64,000 bases of DNA, from the NCBI RefSeq assembly GCF_945957355.1, contig NZ_CAMFKM010000003.1, forward strand, positions 310,001 to 374,000, in the 5' to 3' direction. A program made the translations under genes and the position numbers. Source of the DNA: an uncultured Reyranella sp. Lineage in GTDB: Bacteria > Pseudomonadota > Alphaproteobacteria > Reyranellales > Reyranellaceae. The notes beneath the pieces are model-generated. The model saw only the letters and a list, made by a program, of their open reading frames with translations. It had not been told where the DNA came from and searched no databases. Below, piece by piece: positions 43,281-51,416 of the stretch. The number at the start of each line of letters is the position of its first letter. The stretch's first letter is position 1.

Positions 43281-44816
43281 ATGGCGAAAGCCTCCAAAGC
43301 CTCGATGACCGTGATCCGCGGCGGCCGCGTGGTGGACATCAAGGGGCATGCGGCCCCCAAGGCCGACATCCTGGTGAACGGCGATACCATCATGGAGATC
43401 GGGACGAAGGTCTCGGCGCCGGAGTCGGCCACCGTGATCGACGCCAGGGGCAAGCTGCTGCATCCCGGCCTGATCAACGGCCACACGCACAGCCACGGCA
43501 ACCTCGCCAAGGGCATGGTCGACCGCGTGACTCTCGAGCTGCTGCTGACGGCTGGCCCCTACATGAGCGGCGCTCGCACGCTCGAGGACAAGTACCTGTC
43601 GAGCCTGATCGGGGCTGCTGAGATGGTGATGAAAGGCTGCACCGCAGCCTATGACCTGGCGGCCGAGTTCCCCATGCCGACGGCTGAGGGCCTCGCTGCG
43701 ATCGGGCAGGCTTATGCCGATGTCGGCATGCGGGCCATGCTGGCGCCGATGGTCGCCGACACCAGCTTCTTCGAGGCGATCCCGGGCCTGATGGAGCAGC
43801 TGCCGCGGTCACTGCAGAAGGAGGTCGAGGCCTATAGGTTCTCGCCCTACAAGGCGAGCGTGAAGCAGATGAAGAAGGCGCTGCACGGCTGGAAGCTCGA
43901 CCGCCTGGGCGTTCATCTGGCGGTCGCGCCGACCATCCCGCATCACTGCAGCCGGGAGTTCCTGCTGGCCTGCCTGAAGCTCGCCAAGGACTACGATACC
44001 GGTCTTCATACCCATGTCTCCGAATCGAAAGTGCAGGTGATCGCCGGCTACCGGCTCTACGGGACTTCGCTCACCGCCTACATGGACTCGCTGGGCCTCG
44101 TCGGACCGAAGTTCACCGTGGCGCACGGTGTGTGGCTCGACGGGGACGACATGAAGCTGCTCGGCGACAAGGGGGCTTCGGTCTCGCATAATCCCGGCTC
44201 GAACATGGTGCTGGGCAACGGCATCGCCGACATGCGGGGCATGCTGGATGCCAAGGTCAATGTCGGCATCGGGACGGATGGCGCGAGCTGTTCGGACAAT
44301 CAGAACATGTACGAGAACATGCGGCTGGCTTCGATGGTCTCCAAGGTGCAGGGGCCGGATAACCGCGAGTGGATCACGACCGAGGAAGTGCTGCATGCGG
44401 CGACGGCGGGCAGCGCGCGGGCGCTGGGGCTCGGCGACAGGATCGGCAAACTGGAGGCTAGCTACAAGGCCGACATCGTGTTCCTCGACCTCGGGCACAT
44501 CAACTGGATCCCGTTCAATGATCCGACCAACCAGATCGTCCATACCGAGGACGGTTCCGCCGTGCATTCGGTGATGGTCGGCGGTCGCATGATCCTCGAG
44601 GACCGCAAGCTGCTGAACGTCGACATGGCCCAGCTTGCCCGCCTGGCCGAGAAGGCGCGGGAGCGGCTGGAGCGGGGCCGCAAGCCCGCCAAGGCGCTCT
44701 ACGACAAGCTCGAGAAGGTGGTGAACACGTTCTGTCCGGGGCTCGCCAAGCAGCCGCTACATATCGACCGGTTCGGCGGCGGGCACCATCACGGCCACCA
44801 CCCGCATCACCACTAG
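43281..44816 (+). CDS. metal-dependent amidohydrolase with His-rich C-terminal tail
   Basis: A 511-residue hydrolase/deaminase of the TrzA/MtaD/SsnA branch; the start is ATG 43281 (MAKASKASMTVIRGG) with AAGGGGAG upstream. Metal ligands are in NGHTHSHGN (HxH), LHTHVSES, VAHGVWLDGDD and GIGTDGASCSDN. The C-terminus ends GGGHHHGHHPHHH, nine His in 13 residues, which is not part of the catalytic fold and may store or acquire zinc. It is encoded as the last gene of the sigma-54 importer operon, so it probably deaminates or dechlorinates the imported heterocycle. Its stop shares CTAG with the convergent gene. Confidence 0.88.
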   Translation: MAKASKASMTVIRGGRVVDIKGHAAPKADILVNGDTIMEIGTKVSAPESATVIDARGKLLHPGLINGHTHSHGNLAKGMVDRVTLELLLTAGPYMSGARTLEDKYLSSLIGAAEMVMKGCTAAYDLAAEFPMPTAEGLAAIGQAYADVGMRAMLAPMVADTSFFEAIPGLMEQLPRSLQKEVEAYRFSPYKASVKQMKKALHGWKLDRLGVHLAVAPTIPHHCSREFLLACLKLAKDYDTGLHTHVSESKVQVIAGYRLYGTSLTAYMDSLGLVGPKFTVAHGVWLDGDDMKLLGDKGASVSHNPGSNMVLGNGIADMRGMLDAKVNVGIGTDGASCSDNQNMYENMRLASMVSKVQGPDNREWITTEEVLHAATAGSARALGLGDRIGKLEASYKADIVFLDLGHINWIPFNDPTNQIVHTEDGSAVHSVMVGGRMILEDRKLLNVDMAQLARLAEKARERLERGRKPAKALYDKLEKVVNTFCPGLAKQPLHIDRFGGGHHHGHHPHHH

Positions 44817-45160
44817 TAGCCGAGGCGCCAGCCTCTCTGCAGGTAGCCGTAGCGAACCAGACGCACGGCCATGACGCCGTTCAATGCAATGCCGCCGACG
44901 ACGGTTATGAGCATCAGCAGCATGCCTTCCAGCGAGGCGCTGAATAGGTAGACGATGACGGTGAGACCGAAGATTATCCCGCCGGCAATGGCGATCATGG
45001 CGAGAAGGTCAATGAAAGCCAGGAAGTAGAGTCGCTTCGAAAGCACGAAAAGCGGGCCGCCGAAGGCCGCCCAAGTATATGACCAGCGATCGATGACCAC
45101 GAGATCGTCGGTCTCGGCCTTGTCGAAGCGATAGGTTGGAAACAGTGCGTCTAGGATCAC
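44813..45160 (-). CDS. small membrane protein of unknown function (DUF2628-like)
   Basis: A 115-residue protein with a soluble N-terminus (YRFDKAETDDLVVIDRWSYTWAAFGGP) and two or three hydrophobic helices (LAFIDLLAMIAIAGGIIFGL, GMLLMLITVVGGIALNGVMA). The W-S-x-x-W-A-x-x-G-G-P segment, followed by helices and an R-x-x-x-Y-G-Y-L-x-x-G-W-R end, resembles DUF2628-type membrane proteins. Its stop overlaps that of the amidohydrolase gene (CTAG). No function can be given. Confidence 0.7.
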   Translation of the reverse strand: MILDALFPTYRFDKAETDDLVVIDRWSYTWAAFGGPLFVLSKRLYFLAFIDLLAMIAIAGGIIFGLTVIVYLFSASLEGMLLMLITVVGGIALNGVMAVRLVRYGYLQRGWRLGY

Positions 45161-45250
45161 TGGATTTCGGCAGCTTTCGGGGACTGGGGGGAGACGGAAT
45201 TTACCGTCGAACCTATCATGGCCTATGCAATTGAGCCAGCGACGGCACGC

Positions 45251-45817
45251 CTATGCGGCTGTAACGCCGATCAAGCTGTCGTGTAACCAGAACATGGCGA
45301 CGTAGGCTACGGTCCCCAGTCCGACGACCAGCAGATCGTTGATCGACCACCCCACCGGCGGAGCGCCCGTATCGCCCCGGCGCTTCAGGGCAATGCGATC
45401 GTAGACGGCCCAGGCAAGCAGACCGCCGAACACCAACATTGAGCCCAGGTCGCCGTTCACCAGGAGATGGGACAGGGCCCAGGCCTTCACTCCCACCAAC
45501 ATGGGATGCCGCAGCAGCGATTTGATCCGGCTCGGCGGCGCATACGCCGCCGTAAGGGCTACGAATGCAAACCACAGCAGAACCAGCGCAATTGGATGGA
45601 AAAGCGAGGGCGGGTTCCACACCTGGACGTAGCCCGCGCTGCGATAACTGCCGAAGCCGATGAAGATCAGGAGCAACCCGGCCGCGGACAGCAGGGAATA
45701 GATGCCCTTGTAAGCCGCGTCGCCCAAACGCCCGATAACCGCTGCCCGTGTTGACCGCAGGGTGGTGAAGAAATGAACGCCAAGAAACAGGGCCAGACCC
45801 AGGATCAACAGTGACAT
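45251..45817 (-). CDS. NnrU-family membrane protein
   Basis: A 188-residue inner-membrane protein starting MSLLILGLALFLGVHFF at 45817 (the track start is six codons longer). The NnrU pattern is clear: FFTTLRSTRAAVIGRLGDAAYKGIYSLLS, VWNPPSLFHPIALVLLWFAF, and RHPMLVGVKAWALSHLLVNGD. NnrU relatives are linked to denitrification and to an isoprene or carotenoid isomerase (Z-ISO); no denitrification genes are nearby. A perfect 11-bp palindrome lies 20-46 bp upstream. Confidence 0.85.
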   Translation of the reverse strand: MSLLILGLALFLGVHFFTTLRSTRAAVIGRLGDAAYKGIYSLLSAAGLLLIFIGFGSYRSAGYVQVWNPPSLFHPIALVLLWFAFVALTAAYAPPSRIKSLLRHPMLVGVKAWALSHLLVNGDLGSMLVFGGLLAWAVYDRIALKRRGDTGAPPVGWSINDLLVVGLGTVAYVAMFWLHDSLIGVTAA

Positions 45818-45836
45818 GCAGTCTCTATAGCACACA

Positions 45837-45863
45837 TATTATTGCGCATTAGGCGCAATAATA
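45837..45863. promoter_or_regulatory. perfect 11-bp-arm palindrome upstream of nnrU-like gene
   Basis: TATTATTGCGC (45837-45847) and GCGCAATAATA (45853-45863) flank a 5-nt loop. The AT-rich arms with a GC core stand out from the surroundings. It lies 20 bp upstream of the NnrU start codon and 39 bp downstream of the 45.9-kb gene's stop. It could be an operator or a terminator for the upstream minus-strand gene. Confidence 0.45.
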
Positions 45864-45902
45864 CGCGCATTGTTTGCGTGCAGGCTCGCCTGCACACCCG
45901 GG

Positions 45903-46202
45903 CTATCGTGAAGTCTGCGTGACACTCCCGGTCGTGTCGACGGAGACGGCGACCTCGACGTTGTTCTTGGTGGCGAGGGCCTCCCAGGAACCGTCCTCCT
46001 TGCGCTTGAGAGCCTTGATGTTGGTATAGCCGCTCGCCTCGATCTGCGTCCGAGCCGATGTAGCGGTCTGGGGGGCACTTCCGGGCATGCCGGCTGGCGG
46101 GGCAGCCGGCGTCGTTGACGTGCCGGTGGCCGGAGGCATCTGGGCATTTGCGCTCGACGCGGCGACGATCAGGGCCGCGGCCGTCGAAAGGACGGTTTTC
46201 AT
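45903..46202 (-). CDS. small secreted PepSY-like protein (paralog 3 of 3)
   Basis: A 99-residue exported protein: signal peptide MKTVLSTAAALIVAASSANAQ, a Thr/Pro/Ala linker (TGTSTTPAAPPAGMPGSA), then IEASGYTNIKALKRKEDG, SWEALATKNNVEVAVSVD and TTGSVTQTSR. The C-terminal 55 residues closely match the 39.7-kb paralog (NNVEVAV is identical). It is divergent from the MORN-repeat gene with 175 bp between starts. Confidence 0.78.
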   Translation of the reverse strand: MKTVLSTAAALIVAASSANAQMPPATGTSTTPAAPPAGMPGSAPQTATSARTQIEASGYTNIKALKRKEDGSWEALATKNNVEVAVSVDTTGSVTQTSR

Positions 46203-46377
46203 CGTAACACTCCTCGGACAAAGACTGTCCGGTCTAATGCGGAAATCCTCCAGGCGTTGCGAGGTTCTGCCCCGAATTCATCCCGGTACGATCATCATTC
46301 GGCCCCACATGGGGGCAACCGTACACTGGCCTGTCGCGTTCCATTTCCACGGTCGCAAGGCCGTTGAAGGGGTTCTC

Positions 46378-46947
46378 GTGAAGATTCTGCCCGTGCTTGT
46401 TTCCTCGGGACTTATGCTGACGGTTTTTCCGGTTCTGGCGCAGCAGCTCGCGCTTGCGCCGGGCCGGTCAGACTGCGCCGGCGCTGAGCCCGATCCGGTG
46501 GAGATCAGCTGGAATGCGCCTTGCCAACAGGGCGATTGGCTCTTCGAACCGGGCGTCGGTTGCCGCATGTGGGACTGGCACCCCGACAAGCACGACAAGG
46601 TGACGTGGAGCGGGGCGTGCCGCTCCTCGCTCAAGGAGGGCAACGGAGTGTCCCAGTGGACCGAACATGGCCTGCCGATCGATCGCTTCGAGGGCAGCTA
46701 CCGCAACGGGCGCCGCGAAGGTGCTGGCCGTTATGTCTGGAACGCAACCGATCGCTTCGAGGGCACCTACGCCAACGATTTGCCGAACGGATTCGGGACG
46801 GTAACGCTGGCGGGTACTACGCTTTCAGGCGAATGGCGCAATGGATGCCTGAAGACGGGCGACAAGGTCGTGGCGATCGGTGTTCCGCGGGCCAGTTGCG
46901 AGCATGAACCGGAATACACGGCCGAGACGGCGACCTTGCCTAATTAG
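46378..46947 (+). CDS. secreted MORN-repeat protein
   Basis: A 189-residue protein; GTG 46378 is preferred because it gives a clean signal peptide (VKILPVLVSSGLMLTVFPVLAQ) and has GAAGGGG upstream. Four Cys lie in the mature N-terminus (SDCAGAEP, APCQQGDW, VGCRMWDWHP, SGACRSSL), probably as disulfides. Then come MORN repeats FEGSYRNGRREGAGRYVW and FEGTYANDLPNGFGTVTL, and a partial third (SGEWRNGCLKTG). MORN hairpins bind lipid or act as scaffolds; a periplasmic location is suggested. Its stop overlaps that of chrA part 2 by 4 bp. Confidence 0.75.
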   Translation: MKILPVLVSSGLMLTVFPVLAQQLALAPGRSDCAGAEPDPVEISWNAPCQQGDWLFEPGVGCRMWDWHPDKHDKVTWSGACRSSLKEGNGVSQWTEHGLPIDRFEGSYRNGRREGAGRYVWNATDRFEGTYANDLPNGFGTVTLAGTTLSGEWRNGCLKTGDKVVAIGVPRASCEHEPEYTAETATLPN

Positions 46948-47477
46948 GCGATGTTGAAATAGTGCAGCGCCATGCCGATCAAGCCCGAGGCCACGATCGG
47001 ATAGGCGGGATTGATCTTGGTCCGCCACAGCAGCAGGAAGACTGCCAGCGCAATCACGCCGAAGAAGATCTCGGTGATCGCACCGCGTCCCATGATGATC
47101 GCACCGGCCAGCACGAGCCCGACCGCTACCGAACCGAGACCCGTCTGAATCGACGGGCGCCAGCGCCAGGTCGCAAGGTGGCTCCACAGGCGGCCGACGA
47201 AGAAGGTCAGCAGACCCGTCGGCAGGAAGAAGGCGACGAGGGCCACCAGCGCGCCGGGTATGTGCCCCACGACGGTGCCGATCGACGCCACCATCATCAT
47301 GTTCGGGCCGGGGGCGAGCTGGCCCAGGCTGTAGAAATGCAGCAGCTCCGGAAAGGTCAGCCAGTGATAGGTGTCGACCGTGAGCTCCTTCATTTCCGGG
47401 AAGGCGGCCATGCCGCCACCCACGGTCAGGAGCGACAGGTAGGCGAAGACGCCGGCGAGGTCCCAGAGCTGCTTCAC
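46944..47477 (-). CDS. chrA: chromate transporter, half 2 (CHR short-chain)
   Basis: A 177-residue membrane protein starting at GTG 47477 (VKQLWDLAGVFAYLSLLTVGGG) with AAGGA upstream. The CHR motifs are TVGGGMAAFPEMKE and LGQLAPGPNMMMVASIGTVVGH. It is the second of two CHR half-proteins; together they equal one long-chain ChrA with antiparallel halves. Its start overlaps the stop of half 1 (GTGA). It exports chromate or a similar oxyanion (family knowledge). Confidence 0.88.
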   Translation of the reverse strand: MKQLWDLAGVFAYLSLLTVGGGMAAFPEMKELTVDTYHWLTFPELLHFYSLGQLAPGPNMMMVASIGTVVGHIPGALVALVAFFLPTGLLTFFVGRLWSHLATWRWRPSIQTGLGSVAVGLVLAGAIIMGRGAITEIFFGVIALAVFLLLWRTKINPAYPIVASGLIGMALHYFNIA

Positions 47478-48046
47478 CGGACATCCTTGTCGTGCGGCCG
47501 GTGCCACCAGATGGCGATGATCCCGGCCACGATCAGCGCATACGGCACCGGCACCTTGAAGAAGGCCACAGCGACGGCCGTGGCCGCCACGAACACGTAG
47601 TCGGCTGCGGTCTTGAGCGTCTTGGCGCCGAGCTGGACAAGGACGACGACGACGAGGCCTACGGCGCCGGCCGCAATCCCGTGCAGGAAGGCCTTCGACC
47701 AGGGACCGTCTCCACCCGCACCATAGAGGAAACCTGCGGCGATCATGAGACTGGCGCCGGGGAGGCACATGCCCAGGGTGGCGACCAGGGCGCCCATGCC
47801 ACCCCTCAGGCGGTCGCCCACCAGGATCGACATGTTGGTTGCGTTGAGGCCGGGCAGGGTCTGGCTGATCGAGAGCAGCTCGACGAAGCTCAGATCGTCG
47901 AGCCAGCGCTGGCGCACGACGAGGCCGGTTCGCAGATAGGCGACCACGCCACCGCCCAGGCTCGTCGCGCCCATGACCAGGAAGACCCAGAAGAGCTTTC
48001 CGAGTGATGGCGGTGGCGGCGGCGATGGGGTTTCTGCGACGCTCAT
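47474..48046 (-). CDS. chrA: chromate transporter, half 1 (CHR short-chain)
   Basis: A 190-residue membrane protein with a Pro-rich N-terminus (ETPSPPPPPSLGKLFWVF). It has the CHR motifs TSLGGGVVAYLRTGLV and SISQTLPGLNATNMSILVGD. It forms a heterodimeric pair with the downstream half (4-bp overlap). Its start also overlaps the stop of the upstream uncharacterised gene (ATGA), so the three are translated as a unit. Confidence 0.88.
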   Translation of the reverse strand: MSVAETPSPPPPPSLGKLFWVFLVMGATSLGGGVVAYLRTGLVVRQRWLDDLSFVELLSISQTLPGLNATNMSILVGDRLRGGMGALVATLGMCLPGASLMIAAGFLYGAGGDGPWSKAFLHGIAAGAVGLVVVVLVQLGAKTLKTAADYVFVAATAVAVAFFKVPVPYALIVAGIIAIWWHRPHDKDVR

Positions 48047-48993
48047 TCGTGCGCTTGCGGCGGGTTGCCCTTAAGGCGGTACACGGCGCCGGTCTTGGTC
48101 GTGGTCAGCGTCAGCCAGTCGGCCGCAACCTGCTGGAGCTCCAGAAAGAACCTTTCGCAATGGTTCAGTGACTTGTGCTTGATGTCGTCGGGGCCTGCGA
48201 ACCGCAGCTGGAAGGCGAACTCGCCGACGAACGCATGGTGGTCACCGCGCGCGCGCCAAAGGCCGAGATTGGCCGTCGCCGCCGTGTGATGGCCGAAGTC
48301 GAGCAGGCAGATGTCCTGCAGCAGTTCCTCGACGATCGTCTGGTTGACGAGGGAGATGTCGTTGGGACCGTCACAGGAGATCGCACCCAGCGTCGGGAAG
48401 ATCTGGGTCAGCTCCGGCAGGGACATGTTGCCAAGCGACGACATCACGATCCGGGCCGCCTGGGGGGCCTGGCTGAGGCCGAACTCCACATTGTGCGAGA
48501 GCAGGCGCCGGATTCCGCCGATCCTCTCCTTGAGGGGCATGATCTCCAGCTTGAACTTGATCTTGTACTTGCCATCGATATGCGGCCGCACGTCGAGGGC
48601 CTGGGCCTTCACCATGTTGTCGCTGCGATATTTGAAGACGATCTCGGGATCGCCGATCGCGAAGCCGTCCTCATAGGCGATGCGCCGGCGGACGATGAAG
48701 TTGTTGTTGTAGAGATGGTAGCCACCGGTATCGAGGAACAGGACCTCGCGGACCTCGGGGCGCTGCTGGGATTTTGGCGTGTGCTGGTAGCCGACGCCGG
48801 TAGTGGCCGCGGCTCGCTGGACGAGTGCCGCGAACTCCTTGAAAACGCGGGCGGAGGTGAAGCGATCGGGCTTGAGGATCAGCTTGCACTGGAGGTACTG
48901 GATCTCATCGCAGCGTCGCCCGTCGGCGTAGAGACTGTCCTGACGCTCGGAAAGCCATTGCGCGATCTGCCCGTCATCCTGATGTGAATGCAT
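48043..48993 (-). CDS. uncharacterised CYTH-like protein coupled to the chromate transporter
   Basis: A 316-residue cytoplasmic protein I do not recognise by name. Between residues about 75 and 150 it resembles the CYTH/triphosphate-tunnel fold: EVLFLDTGGYHLYNNNFIVR, RRRIAYEDGFAI, PEIVFKYRS, then YKIKFKLEIMP as a possible basic/acidic strand. CYTH enzymes hold triphosphates in a beta-barrel; the match is by pattern only. The C-terminal half (GEFAFQLRFAGPDDI, HCERFFLELQQVAADWL) has no known counterpart. The stop overlaps the start of chromate half 1, suggesting a joint function in oxyanion stress (inference). Confidence 0.6.
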   Translation of the reverse strand: MHSHQDDGQIAQWLSERQDSLYADGRRCDEIQYLQCKLILKPDRFTSARVFKEFAALVQRAAATTGVGYQHTPKSQQRPEVREVLFLDTGGYHLYNNNFIVRRRIAYEDGFAIGDPEIVFKYRSDNMVKAQALDVRPHIDGKYKIKFKLEIMPLKERIGGIRRLLSHNVEFGLSQAPQAARIVMSSLGNMSLPELTQIFPTLGAISCDGPNDISLVNQTIVEELLQDICLLDFGHHTAATANLGLWRARGDHHAFVGEFAFQLRFAGPDDIKHKSLNHCERFFLELQQVAADWLTLTTTKTGAVYRLKGNPPQAHE

Positions 48994-49024
48994 TGTCTCT
49001 CCCTGACGATACCGTAGCGCCGCT

Positions 49025-49324
49025 CTATGGCGATGTCATCTGAGCCGACGCGGGCTGATCCACGCGGCCATAGGTGTCGACCTTGCCGTCGGTGAAGCAG
49101 ACGTAATAGCGATCCGACATCGACCAGGGCGTCCGGCTCCAGAAGTCCTTGAGCACGGTGTAGTAGGCGCAATCCTTGCCCGGCGAATGGGCGGACCCTT
49201 CGGGCGGCCCCATGACCGATCGCACCTGCTCGCGGTCCATCCCTGCCTGGAGGCGCTCGACATTGTCGCCGTGTACACAGCCGGCCAGAAGCAGGGGTGC
49301 AAGCAGACAGGGAAGATACTTCAT
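49025..49324 (-). CDS. SmpA/BamE-like small lipoprotein
   Basis: A 99-residue lipoprotein: signal MKYLPCLLAPLLLAGC with lipobox LAGC. The fold pattern is BamE/OmlA-like: VERLQAGMDREQVRSVMGPPEG (the LxxGMTxxxVxxxxGxP motif), then a beta segment CAYYTVLKDFWS and YYVCFTDGKVDTYGRV. It is too short to be canonical BamE. It lies 31 bp upstream of the CYTH-like gene on the same strand, so it may head that operon. Confidence 0.75.
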   Translation of the reverse strand: MKYLPCLLAPLLLAGCVHGDNVERLQAGMDREQVRSVMGPPEGSAHSPGKDCAYYTVLKDFWSRTPWSMSDRYYVCFTDGKVDTYGRVDQPASAQMTSP

Positions 49325-49405
49325 GGCTTTCTCCTGTGATTAGTAGGGTTGGGCCTCGCCGCCAACAATTGTCGTGCAGGCCCCTGACTGGCGCAATTCC
49401 GAACG

Positions 49406-50635
49406 ATGCGGTACGTCCACAGCATGCAAGACCACTCCAGATTCGTCGCGCCGGGCCTCCCGGCTTCGCTGAGCGGCGCCACCGCCGGCATGGCCGAAAC
49501 GCCCATTTCCGAAGTGGCGATGACCGTGTTCGGAGACCCGGACGTGGTGCCGCTCTGGTTCGGCGAGAGCGATCTCGTGACACCGGATTTCGTGCGCGAC
49601 GCCGCGGCCAAGGGGCTGCAGGCGGGCGAGACGTTCTATACGTGGCAGCGGGGAATCCCTGAGCTGCGGAGCGCGCTGTCGGCCTATACCGAACGCCTGT
49701 ATCGCATCAAGTGCCCGATCGAGCGCCTCACGGTGACGACCGGCGGCATGCAGGCGATCCTGCTGACCTGCCAGCTCCTGCTGGATCCGGGCGACAATAT
49801 CGTGATCGTCTCGCCGATCTGGCCGAACATCACCTCGGCCACCAGGCTGGTGGGCGGGGTTCCGAAGTATGTGGCGCTCGACCGCACGCCGGGCGGTGGT
49901 TGGAAGCTCGACCTCCAGAAGGTCTTCGATGCCGTCGATGACCGCACACGCGCGATCTTCGTCAACTCGCCGGGCAATCCGACCGGCTGGACGATGTCCA
50001 CCGAGGAGCAGGCGGCCCTGTTGGACTTCACCCGCAAGCGCGGCGTCTGGATCATGGCCGACGAAGTTTACGCTCGCCTGATCTACACGAAGCGACCCGA
50101 CGGCCGGCAGGCGGCGCCGTCCTTCCTCGAGCTCGCCGGTCCCGACGACCCGGTCATCGTGCTCAACAGCTTCTCCAAGCCGTGGGCCATGACGGGCTGG
50201 CGCCTGGGATGGCTCACCCATCCGGCGGCGCTGGGCGACCAGTTCGCCAAGCTGGTGCAGATCAACACCTCGGGCGTTCCCGCCTTCCTGCAGAAGGGTG
50301 CGGTAGCCGCGCTGGAGCAGGGCGATGATTTCGTCCACGAGATGGTCGAACGCTGCCGTGCCGGTGGGGAACTCGTGTTCCAGCGTCTTTCTGCGCTGCC
50401 GAAGGTGACGATCGCGCGGCCGGACGCGGCGTTCTACGCCTTCTTCTCGGTCGAGGGCGTGAGCGACACGCTGGCCTTCTGCAAGACGATGGCGAAGCAG
50501 TACAAGGTGGGCCTGGCCCCCGGCGAGGCCTTCGGGCCGGGCGGGCAGGGCAATGTCCGCCTGTGCTTCGCGTCGAGCGCGGAGCGGCTGAGCAAAGGCC
50601 TCGATCGCATCGAAGCGGCGGTCAAGGCGTTGTGA
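49406..50635 (+). CDS. class I/II PLP aminotransferase
   Basis: A 409-residue fold-type I aminotransferase of the aspartate aminotransferase group. PLP features: TGGMQAILLTCQLLLDPGDN, VNSPGNPTGWTMS (Asn), MADEVYARLIY (Asp/Tyr), and the Schiff-base Lys in LNSFSKPWAMTGWRLGW. PTTGWxLG-type context and the GLAPGEAFGPGGQGNVRL arginine (substrate carboxylate) are typical. ATG 49424 (MQDHSRFVAP) is an equally possible start. Substrate not deducible. It is followed 7 bp later by an ABC-2 exporter, perhaps in one transcript. Confidence 0.88.
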   Translation: MRYVHSMQDHSRFVAPGLPASLSGATAGMAETPISEVAMTVFGDPDVVPLWFGESDLVTPDFVRDAAAKGLQAGETFYTWQRGIPELRSALSAYTERLYRIKCPIERLTVTTGGMQAILLTCQLLLDPGDNIVIVSPIWPNITSATRLVGGVPKYVALDRTPGGGWKLDLQKVFDAVDDRTRAIFVNSPGNPTGWTMSTEEQAALLDFTRKRGVWIMADEVYARLIYTKRPDGRQAAPSFLELAGPDDPVIVLNSFSKPWAMTGWRLGWLTHPAALGDQFAKLVQINTSGVPAFLQKGAVAALEQGDDFVHEMVERCRAGGELVFQRLSALPKVTIARPDAAFYAFFSVEGVSDTLAFCKTMAKQYKVGLAPGEAFGPGGQGNVRLCFASSAERLSKGLDRIEAAVKAL

Positions 50636-50642
50636 TGCCGGT

Positions 50643-51416
50643 ATGCCAGCGCCTTCCTCCATCGCCGTCCATCACCTGCGCAAGGTGTATGGCGAGATCG
50701 TCGCCGTCGACGATCTGAGCTTCTCGGTGCCGCGCGGCGCGGTGCTGGGATTGCTCGGCGGCAATGGTGCGGGCAAGACGACGACCATCGCCATGCTGCT
50801 CGGCCTCCTCGAACCGACGGCCGGCAGCATCGAGATCCTCGGCGTCGACATGCTGAGACGACGCTACGCGGCGCTGCCGCGCATGAATTTCTCCTCGCCC
50901 TACGTCGACCTGCCGCATCGGCTGACGGTGCGCCAGAATTTGCAGTTCTACGGCCGGCTGTATGGCGTGAAGGGCCTGCGTCAGCGCATCGAGGAGATCG
51001 CCGAGCATATGCAGGTCTCGGCCTTCCTCGACCGGCAGGCGGGCAGGTTGTCGGCCGGGCAGAAGACGCGGGTGGCGCTGGCCAAGGCGCTGATCAACCG
51101 GCCGGATGTTCTGCTGCTCGACGAACCGACGGCGTCGCTCGACCCCGATACCGCCGACTGGGTGCGCGGCTATCTCGAAGCCTATCAGCGCGAGACCCAC
51201 GCCACGATCCTGCTCGCCTCGCACAACATGGCCGAGGTCGAGCGGCTGTGCGACGACGTGATCCTTCTGCAGGCCGGCAAGGTGTTCGAGCGCGGCAGCC
51301 CGCGCGAGCTGCTCGAGCGGTTCGGCCGCGAGGACATGGAGGAAGTGTTCCTCGACATGGCGCGCGGCCGGGGCCGCGGGCTCGACGCGCTGAAGCGGGA
51401 GGAGCGCGCGCCATGA
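50643..51416 (+). CDS. ABC-2 type exporter ATP-binding protein
   Basis: A 257-residue ATPase: Walker A LLGGNGAGKTTTIAMLLG, signature LSAGQKTRVALAKAL, Walker B VLLLDEPTASLD, and the switch His in LASHNMAEVERLCDDVILL. The ATPase subfamily (drug, polysaccharide or sodium exporters, CcmA/NatA-like) is suggested by the domain pattern. It overlaps the permease start (ATGA at 51413). Confidence 0.93.
   Translation: MPAPSSIAVHHLRKVYGEIVAVDDLSFSVPRGAVLGLLGGNGAGKTTTIAMLLGLLEPTAGSIEILGVDMLRRRYAALPRMNFSSPYVDLPHRLTVRQNLQFYGRLYGVKGLRQRIEEIAEHMQVSAFLDRQAGRLSAGQKTRVALAKALINRPDVLLLDEPTASLDPDTADWVRGYLEAYQRETHATILLASHNMAEVERLCDDVILLQAGKVFERGSPRELLERFGREDMEEVFLDMARGRGRGLDALKREERAP

Noticed and set aside
42546-44816. 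756-aa ORF as permease-amidohydrolase fusion
   Set aside because: The upstream part is off-frame in the permease gene; amidohydrolase has its own start and SD at 43281.
46944-48046. Split chrA as a frameshifted pseudogene
   Set aside because: Both halves are complete CHR domains with their own starts and a coupled GTGA overlap, so they are the known short-chain pair type.
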